DNA of 64,000 nucleotides from Collinsella aerofaciens (lineage in GTDB: Bacteria; Actinomycetota; Coriobacteriia; Coriobacteriales; Coriobacteriaceae): the NCBI RefSeq assembly GCF_015558785.1, contig NZ_JADMOP010000008.1, positions 28,090 to 92,089 of the forward strand, given 5' to 3'. Both the position numbers and the translations under genes were made by a program. The notes under the pieces are model-generated. The model saw only the letters and a program-made list of their open reading frames with translations. It was not told the DNA's origin and made no database searches. The number at the start of each line of letters is the position of its first letter. The first letter of the stretch is position 1. Shown piece by piece: positions 58,932-64,000 of this stretch.

Positions 58932-59999
58932 ATGTCCGACAATATGCAGCCTACCGATGAGATCCTGGACGACGAGACTTTGGACGCGGTGGATACCGAG
59001 GGGCTCGAGGATGTCGAGGAGTTCGACCCGTTTGAGGGCATGAGCGATGAGGAGCTCGACGCCCTGTGCGACGAGGATGACAACCTCGCGGGCTTTGGCG
59101 ACGTTGAGCCTGGTTTCCGCAGCGGCTTCGTGGCCCTGGTCGGACGCCCCAACGCAGGCAAGTCCACATTGCTTAATGCCTGCTATGGCAAAAAGGTCGC
59201 CATCACCTCACCGGTGGCCCAGACGACCCGCCGCCGCATGCGCGCCGTCGTCAACCGTCCTGGCTACCAGCTGGTCTTTGTCGATACCCCGGGTATTCAT
59301 AAGCCCAAGGACGGTCTGGGATCCGAGCTCAACAAGAGCGCGTTGTTCGAGCTGAACGATGTCGATGTCGTCGCGTTTTTGATTGATGCCACCAAGCCGA
59401 TCGGCAGGGGAGACGCTTGGGTTGCCGAGCGCGTCAGATGCGCCCGTTCCAAGAAGGTCCTGGTGCTCACCAAGGCCGATGAGGCCGACCCCGCACAGGT
59501 CATGGAACAGCTCAAGGCCGCCCACGAGCTCATGGAATATGACGACGAGATTGTGACGTCATCGGTCAAGAACTTCAACGTCGATGCCTTTATCGAGACC
59601 GTTGCGCACTTTTTGCCCGAGGGTCCGCGTTGGTTCCCCGAGGACATGGGTACCGACGCTTCCGACGAGACCCTTGTGGCCGAGTTTGTGCGCGAGAAGG
59701 TTCTGCGCCGCACCCGTGACGAGATTCCGCACTCCGTGGGCGTGATCTGCGATGCGCTCGAGCGGACCAAGAAGGTGCTGCGCGTGCACGCCACCATTTA
59801 CGTCGAGCGTGAGGGCCAAAAGGGCATCATCATTGGAAAGGGCGGCGAGATGATCAAACATATCGGCATCGACGCCCGTCGCGACCTTGAACGCATCTTT
59901 GGCACCCAGGTCTTTTTGGAGCTGGACGTGAAGGTCAAGGTCGGCTGGCGCGACGACGAGGCACAGATTCGCCGCTTTGGCTATAACGCCGAGGACTAA
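58932..59999 (+). CDS. era: GTPase Era with an acidic N-terminal extension
   Basis: The protein has 355 residues. The G domain has P-loop GRPNAGKSTLLN (about 71-82), the effector TSPVAQTTRRR and DTPGIHKP; the C-terminal KH domain has IIIGKGGEMIKHIGIDAR. It binds 16S rRNA during 30S assembly. About 62 residues precede the G domain, very rich in Asp and Glu; typical Era has fewer than ten. ATG has AAAGGGA upstream. Confidence 0.96.
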   Translation: MSDNMQPTDEILDDETLDAVDTEGLEDVEEFDPFEGMSDEELDALCDEDDNLAGFGDVEPGFRSGFVALVGRPNAGKSTLLNACYGKKVAITSPVAQTTRRRMRAVVNRPGYQLVFVDTPGIHKPKDGLGSELNKSALFELNDVDVVAFLIDATKPIGRGDAWVAERVRCARSKKVLVLTKADEADPAQVMEQLKAAHELMEYDDEIVTSSVKNFNVDAFIETVAHFLPEGPRWFPEDMGTDASDETLVAEFVREKVLRRTRDEIPHSVGVICDALERTKKVLRVHATIYVEREGQKGIIIGKGGEMIKHIGIDARRDLERIFGTQVFLELDVKVKVGWRDDEAQIRRFGYNAED

Positions 60000-60014
60000 G
60001 GACGCGCGGCGCGC

Positions 60015-60764
60015 ATGGCAGGCTCCCGGACATATCGCACGAGGGTACTCGTCCTCGACAAGACGAAGCTCAAAGAGACGGACTTGATTCTGACGATGCT
60101 TGACGAGCGGGGTCGGCAGGTTCGTGCCGTGGCAAAGGGCGCCCGCAAACCCGGTGGACGCCTGGCTGCGCGCTGCGAGCTGTTCTGTACCGTCGATATG
60201 CTGCTTGCGCATGGACGGTCACTCGACGTGGTTTCCCAGGCCGAGCTTATGGAGGCTCCGCTCGGCGCTGCGCCCGATTACGAGACGACCTGCGCTGCAA
60301 GCGCGATCGCCGAGGTCGCGCGCGTATGCTCGTTCGAGGACGCCGAGGACCCGTTTGCCTTTGCCATTACGCAGCGAGCACTTGCCCTGGTGGGCAGCGG
60401 GATCGACACGGCGCATATGGATCTACTTGTGGCGGCATATGTCTTTAAGCTGCTGTCGCACGTTGGCTATCGACCCGATTTTTCGGCCTGCGTGCTGTGC
60501 GGAGACCCCATGCTGTCGTATTTTTCGCCCCAGGCGGGCGGTCTTATGTGCGGGTCGTGCGCGTCGAGCGTTCCGGGTGCCGAGCTGGTGTCGACCGGTG
60601 AGGTCGCGTGGCTGCGCGCCCTCATGTCCATGACCTTCGATGCGCTCATGGCCGAGCGAATCGACCCTCATACGGCTGCGTTCTTGCTCGGGCTTTCGCA
60701 TGTTTGGGCTGCGACGCACACCGATCAGCGCCTCCGTGCGATGGAATTCATGTTGGGTCGGTGA
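60015..60764 (+). CDS. recO: DNA repair protein RecO
   Basis: The protein has 249 residues. The OB-fold N-terminus is RTRVLVLDKTKLKETDLILT; the zinc site is in CVLCGDP and CGSCAS. It loads RecA at gaps with RecR. ATG with no strong Shine-Dalgarno. In Firmicutes glyQS usually follows; here rpsO does. Confidence 0.93.
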   Translation: MAGSRTYRTRVLVLDKTKLKETDLILTMLDERGRQVRAVAKGARKPGGRLAARCELFCTVDMLLAHGRSLDVVSQAELMEAPLGAAPDYETTCAASAIAEVARVCSFEDAEDPFAFAITQRALALVGSGIDTAHMDLLVAAYVFKLLSHVGYRPDFSACVLCGDPMLSYFSPQAGGLMCGSCASSVPGAELVSTGEVAWLRALMSMTFDALMAERIDPHTAAFLLGLSHVWAATHTDQRLRAMEFMLGR

Positions 60765-60856
60765 TGATGCGCAGGCGCGGGCTGCTTGTGGTAACATACC
60801 GACCTGTTGGTACCTCGACCTTGGATGCTCGCTCCACCGGCGGCTTCCCAGTCCGA

Positions 60857-60882
60857 GGCGAATCGAGTCGCCCGCGGGCGAC
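60857..60882 (+). promoter_or_regulatory. Overlapping hairpins in the rpsO leader
   Basis: GGCGA (60857-60861) can pair with TCGCC (60868-60872). Alternatively the 16-bp palindrome GTCGCCCGCGGGCGAC (60867-60882) folds on itself. The two share 60868-60872 and exclude each other. The ribosome-binding AAAGGTG lies eight bases downstream. S15 is known to repress its own translation through varied leader structures. Confidence 0.55.
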
Positions 60883-60902
60883 GTAAAATGAAAGGTGAAA
60901 CA

Positions 60903-61181
60903 ATGACTGTTTCCAAAGAGCGCAAGGCGGAGCTGACTGCCCAGTTCGGTAACACCCCGGTCGACACCGGCAACCCCAAGGTTCAGGTCGCCATCCTGAC
61001 CGAGCGCATCAAGGAGCTGACCGAGCACATGAAGTCCCACCAGAAGGACTTCCACACCCGTCGTGGCCTGCTCATGCTCGTCGGCCGTCGTCGTCGTCTT
61101 CTCTCCTACATCAAGAAGAACGACATCGTCGAGTACCGTGAGCTCATCAAGGCTCTGGGCATCCGCGACAACATCCAGTAA
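60903..61181 (+). CDS. rpsO: 30S ribosomal protein S15
   Basis: The protein has 92 residues, with S15 features DTGNPKVQVAILTERIKELT, HQKDFHTRRGLLMLVGRRRR and YLKK-like YIKKNDIVEYRELI. ATG 60903 follows AAAGGTG; the open frame upstream is not conserved. rpsO-pnp is the standard pair. Confidence 0.96.
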   Translation: MTVSKERKAELTAQFGNTPVDTGNPKVQVAILTERIKELTEHMKSHQKDFHTRRGLLMLVGRRRRLLSYIKKNDIVEYRELIKALGIRDNIQ

Positions 61182-61197
61182 GGATTTGTACATGCTA

Positions 61198-61228
61198 AGA
61201 GCGTCCTGCGCAGCGGGGCGCTCTTTTT
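61198..61228 (+). terminator. Rho-independent terminator after rpsO
   Basis: AGAGCGTCC pairs with GGGCGCTCT around an eight- to nine-base loop, with one G-U pair, followed by TTTTT. Confidence 0.9.
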
Positions 61229-61295
61229 GTGTAAGGGCGTGAACAATCACGCTCTGAAGCGTGGCGGGGGCAGGGGGCTCGCGTCACATGAGAAG

Positions 61296-61318
61296 CCCGC
61301 AGGCAAGGGGTCTGCGGG
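61296..61318 (+). other. Hairpin in the pnp leader
   Basis: CCCGCAG (61296-61302) pairs with CTGCGGG (61312-61318), 13 bases before the pnp start and overlapping the approach to the AAAGGAG site. A leader stem before pnp fits RNase III or PNPase self-control known in other bacteria; this is inference. Confidence 0.5.
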
Positions 61319-61331
61319 GTAAAGGAGAACA

Positions 61332-63578
61332 ATGACACTCGTATCCAAGACCTTTGAGCTGTACGGCAAGACCTACACCTTTGAGTCGGGCGAGCTTGCC
61401 AAGCAGGCCACCGGCGCGTGCCTGGTCAAGCAGGGCGACACCACGATGCTCGACACCGTGGTCGTCTCCAAGGAGCGTAAGAACTACGACTTCTTCCCGC
61501 TGACCGTCGACTTCAACGAGAAGATGTACGCCGCCGGCCGCATCCCGGGTGGTTACCTCAAGCGCGAGGGCCGTCCCAGCGAGAAGGCCACGCTCACCGC
61601 GCGCATGATCGACCGCCCGATCCGCCCGAGCTTCCCGGACGGCTTCCGTAACGAGGTGCACATCGTCGCTACCTCACTCGTCGCTGACCAGGTCAACCCC
61701 TTCGACGTCATCAACGTCATGGGCGCCTCCTTGGCCATGACGCTCGGCGGCGTGCCCTTCGAGGGCCCGCTTGCCTGCGTGCGCATCGGCCGCAACGTGG
61801 AGACCGGCGAGTTTATCGTCAACCCCACCTATGAGGAGCGCGAGAACTCCGATCTGGACCTGGAGCTGGGCGGCTCTGCCAACTTCATCTCGATGGTCGA
61901 GGCCGGCGCCGAGGAGATCTCCGAGGACGACATGCTCGCCGCTATGAAGTTTGGCCAGGAGGCCCTTGCTGCCTTCTGCCAGGCTCAGGACGAGTTCGTC
62001 GCCGAGTGGGAGCAGGTCAACGGCGCCATCGTCAAGAAGGAGTACCCGCTCGACCAGCCCGTCGAGGAGGTCCAGGAGCGCATCTTCGCCCACTACGACG
62101 AGATGGCAGCCGCCCTTCGCGACGCCGACAAGCTCTCCCGTATCGGTAAGGTCGAGGCTCTGAAGGAGTCCATCCGCGCCGAGTTCACCGAGGAGGAGCA
62201 GGCCGCTTGGGAGCGCGAGATCCCCGTGGCGCTCAAGAAGCTCGAGAAGAAGGCCATGCGCACCATGGTCGTCGAGACCGGTGAGCGCGTCGACGGCCGT
62301 GCCACCGACGAGATCCGTCCCATCATGGTGAAGGACAACTACCTGCCGCTCGTTCACGGCTCCGGCCTGTTCCAGCGTGGCCAGACGCAGGTGCTTTCCG
62401 TCCTGTCGCTCGGCATGCTCAACGAGGGCCAGCGTCTGGATACCATCGAGCCCACCGAGGGCAAGCGCTACATGCACCACTACAACTTCCCGCCGTTCTG
62501 CACCGGCGAGACCGGCCGCATGGGCAGCCCCAAGCGCCGCGAGATCGGTCACGGCAACCTGGCCGAGCGCGCCCTGCTTCCGGTGCTTCCCGACGAGAAC
62601 GAGTTCCCCTACGCCATCCGCGTCGTCTCCGAGGTCATGGAGTCCAACGGCTCCTCTTCGATGGCTTCGACCTGCGGCTCTACGCTCGCCCTTATGGACG
62701 GCGGCGTGCCCATTAAGCGCCCAGTCTCCGGTATCGCCATGGGCCTGATCCAGGAGGAGGGCAAGACCGTGGTCCTGTCCGACATCCAGGGTCTCGAGGA
62801 CTTCCTGGGCGACATGGACTTTAAGGTCACCGGCACCACCGAGGGCATTACCGCCCTGCAGATGGACAACAAGGCGACCGGCCTCACCTTCGACATCCTG
62901 GCCCGCGCCCTGCAGCAGGCCAAGGAGGGTCGCGCCTTCATCCTGCAGAAGATGCTCGATGTGATCCCCGAGCCGCGCCACACCACGCGCAGCACCGCTC
63001 CGCGTATCGTCTCCATCCAGGTTCCGACTGATAAGATTCGCGACGTCATCGGTTCCGGCGGTAAGGTCATCCGCGGCATCCAGGACGAGACCGGCGCTTC
63101 GGTCGACATCCAGGAGGACGGCACCGTCTTTGTCGGCGGCACCGGCGAGTCCGTCGACCAGGCCGTCGAGCGCATCAAGCTCATCATCAAGGTTCCCGAG
63201 CCGGGCGAGGAGTACACCGGTCGCGTGGTCTCCATCCAGCCCTTCGGCGCCTTCGTCAACCTGCTGCCCGGCAAGGACGGCCTGCTGCACATCTCCCGCG
63301 TCGCCAAGGGCCGTGTGGAGAAGGTCGAGGACGTCCTCAACGTCGGCGACGAGGTCAAGGTCGTCGTCATCGAGGTCGACGATCGTGGCAAGATCTCGCT
63401 CGATCGTCTTGACAAGCCTGAGGCCCCGGCTCGCGCCGAGGGTGTCTCCGTGGGCGACGGCGAGCACTTCCAGCGCCGTGAGCGTCCGCGTCGCGAGCGC
63501 TCCGAGCGCAGCGACCGTCCGCGCCGTCCCGGTGACAACGGAGGCCGCAAGCCCCGCCGTCACCACGACGCCGAGTAA
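61332..63578 (+). CDS. pnp: Polyribonucleotide nucleotidyltransferase
   Basis: The protein has 748 residues. Two RNase PH domains flank a helical linker; the second shows GSSSMASTCGSTLALMDGG and the phosphate site. KH follows (DVIGSGGKVIRGIQDETGAS), then S1 (EYTGRVVSIQPFGAFVNLLP). The last 40 residues form an Arg-rich disordered tail. It degrades RNA 3' to 5' with phosphate. ATG follows AAAGGAG. Confidence 0.97.
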   Translation: MTLVSKTFELYGKTYTFESGELAKQATGACLVKQGDTTMLDTVVVSKERKNYDFFPLTVDFNEKMYAAGRIPGGYLKREGRPSEKATLTARMIDRPIRPSFPDGFRNEVHIVATSLVADQVNPFDVINVMGASLAMTLGGVPFEGPLACVRIGRNVETGEFIVNPTYEERENSDLDLELGGSANFISMVEAGAEEISEDDMLAAMKFGQEALAAFCQAQDEFVAEWEQVNGAIVKKEYPLDQPVEEVQERIFAHYDEMAAALRDADKLSRIGKVEALKESIRAEFTEEEQAAWEREIPVALKKLEKKAMRTMVVETGERVDGRATDEIRPIMVKDNYLPLVHGSGLFQRGQTQVLSVLSLGMLNEGQRLDTIEPTEGKRYMHHYNFPPFCTGETGRMGSPKRREIGHGNLAERALLPVLPDENEFPYAIRVVSEVMESNGSSSMASTCGSTLALMDGGVPIKRPVSGIAMGLIQEEGKTVVLSDIQGLEDFLGDMDFKVTGTTEGITALQMDNKATGLTFDILARALQQAKEGRAFILQKMLDVIPEPRHTTRSTAPRIVSIQVPTDKIRDVIGSGGKVIRGIQDETGASVDIQEDGTVFVGGTGESVDQAVERIKLIIKVPEPGEEYTGRVVSIQPFGAFVNLLPGKDGLLHISRVAKGRVEKVEDVLNVGDEVKVVVIEVDDRGKISLDRLDKPEAPARAEGVSVGDGEHFQRRERPRRERSERSDRPRRPGDNGGRKPRRHHDAE

Positions 63579-63601
63579 CAGCCGTACATAAGCAGCTCAA
63601 C

Positions 63602-63630
63602 AAGGGCGACTCCTAAGGGGGTCGCCCTTT
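63602..63630 (+). terminator. Rho-independent terminator after pnp
   Basis: AAGGGCGAC pairs with GTCGCCCTT, with an additional CC/GG inside, followed by TT. The right arm is also the beginning of the repeat element described next. Confidence 0.88.
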
Positions 63631-63770
63631 TGCTATTCTCGGCGGGGCCGCAGGTAAAGTTTCCTGCTCTACAGTCCTGCTCGCACGGAGAGCACATTAA
63701 GTGCTCTCCGGCTCGTGCGGAACTCGCGATAAACTTTACCCGCGGCCCCCGCCGGGAATAGCAAAAGGGC
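63624..63770. repeat. About 147-bp palindromic element with 39/40-bp inverted ends
   Basis: Bases 63624-63662 are repeated inverted at 63731-63770 with three differences (two substitutions and one extra G). Inside lies a hairpin unit (63666-63743). The element begins in the pnp terminator's right arm and carries no ORF of note. It looks like a non-autonomous mobile repeat (MITE-like) or a structured RNA; a transposase is not visible. Confidence 0.8.
63666..63743 (+). repeat. Hairpin unit, copy A
   Basis: The unit starts GCTCTACAGTCCTGC and ends ACCCGC. The centre is GGAGAGCAC-ATTAA-GTGCTCTCC (63687-63709), flanked by CGCAC (63682-63686) and GTGCG (63715-63719). An inverted second copy is at 63922-64000, about 66 of 79 positions matching by hand alignment. 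Confidence 0.8.
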
Positions 63771-63813
63771 TGGTTAGTGCGGGTTTCGATTTTGTCAGAC
63801 AGTCTATTCAGTT

Positions 63814-63827
63814 ATCTGAATTCAGAT
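63814..63827. repeat. 14-bp perfect palindrome
   Basis: ATCTGAATTCAGAT lies in an AT-rich stretch between the two hairpin units. It could be an operator for a gene beyond the window; nothing else supports that. Confidence 0.35.
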
Positions 63828-63877
63828 CTTTAGATAAACGCATGTGCGGCATTACCCCAGATAAAACCGACCAAAAT

Positions 63878-63898
63878 AAACCTGTCCCTATTTGTCAG
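63878..63898. repeat. REP-like motif
   Basis: The stretch containing CCTGTCCCTATTTGTC resembles the motif beside the transposase remnant at 35773-35790. It lies between the two palindromic units in a gene-free stretch. Confidence 0.35.
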
Positions 63899-63921
63899 TT
63901 CTGGGGCCATCGGGGGCCGGG

Positions 63922-64000
63922 GCGGGTTAAGTTTGTCGCGAGTTCCGCACGCAAAGGAAAGCACTTAATGTGCTTTCCGTCTTGCGCAGGACTGTAGAGC
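63922..64000 (-). repeat. Hairpin unit, copy B, inverted
   Basis: On the minus strand this matches copy A from GCTCTACAGTCCTGC to ACCCGC. The centre is GGAAAGCAC with GTGCTTTCC and the outer arms are CGCAA with TTGCG. The unit reaches the end of the window, so its flanks on that side are unseen. Between the copies (63771-63921) there is no convincing gene. Confidence 0.78.

Noticed and set aside
61674..63566. Open frame of 630 codons on the minus strand opposite pnp
   Set aside because: Antisense shadow of pnp with repetitive Leu/Asp/Gly composition; no supporting signals.
63701..63997. 98-codon frame at the end of the window
   Set aside because: It runs through the palindromic units and has no coding character or ribosome-binding site.

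Overview
The window is about 64 kb of GC-rich chromosome from an anaerobic actinobacterium of the class Coriobacteriia, most probably Collinsella or a close relative. This rests on an actinobacterial-type integration host factor (mIHF) next to gmk and rpoZ, pyruvate phosphate dikinase with its regulator, AdhE, the electron-transfer form of dihydroorotate dehydrogenase (PyrK/PyrD), the codon usage and the gene order. The genus is inferred from recall of such genomes, not from a search. I saw no rRNA or tRNA genes, CRISPR arrays, prophages or intact insertion sequences. Nearly all genes are housekeeping and most lie on the + strand.

Layout. 1-3.5 kb: 3' end of rpmA, then obgE-nadD-yqeK-rsfS (ribosome assembly, NAD synthesis, Ap4A hydrolysis). 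3.6-4.9 kb: dinB on the minus strand. 5-7.6 kb: rpsP-khpA-rimM-trmD-lepB. 7.6-14.5 kb: glyQ-glyS-ppsR-ppdK, placed between lepB and rplS, whereas in many Firmicutes glyQS follows era-recO. 14.7-21.4 kb: rplS, rnhB, yraN, a YifB/ComM ATPase, dprA, trmFO and a Xer recombinase. 21.4-31.7 kb: rpsB-tsf, then pyrH-frr-uppS-cdsA-dxr-rseP-ispG-proS (translation, nucleotide, isoprenoid and phospholipid precursors, envelope proteolysis). 31.7-36.1 kb, mostly minus strand: a small-molecule kinase-like protein, adhE, a decayed REP-type transposase and rpmB. 36.4-41.9 kb: pyrR-B-C-K-D-F behind an apparent attenuator; carAB and pyrE are not in the window. 42-44.5 kb: mihF-gmk-rpoZ-thiI. 44.7-51 kb: comEA (frameshifted), comEC, holA, rpsT, lepA. 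51-60.8 kb: dusB, hemW, a membrane-type DnaJ, a canonical dnaJ, mtaB, phoH, ybeY, dgkA, era, recO. 60.9-63.6 kb: rpsO and pnp. The last 400 bases hold palindromic repeats and no gene.

The most interesting observations are: (1) a DnaJ-family protein whose second substrate-binding domain is replaced by a membrane domain, next to a normal DnaJ; (2) a site-2 protease with a roughly 115-residue insertion that begins with a winged-helix-like segment; (3) a Xer recombinase whose only well-placed start is an AUA codon locked in by overlap with the trmFO stop; (4) a one-base frameshift in comEA just upstream of an intact comEC; (5) a palindromic repeat family downstream of pnp whose two copies show compensatory changes in two stems; (6) regulatory RNA candidates ahead of pyrR, rpsO and mihF; and (7) three in-phase direct repeats upstream of the ppdK promoter. 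All calls come from reading the sequence by eye; no alignments, fold energies or database searches were run.
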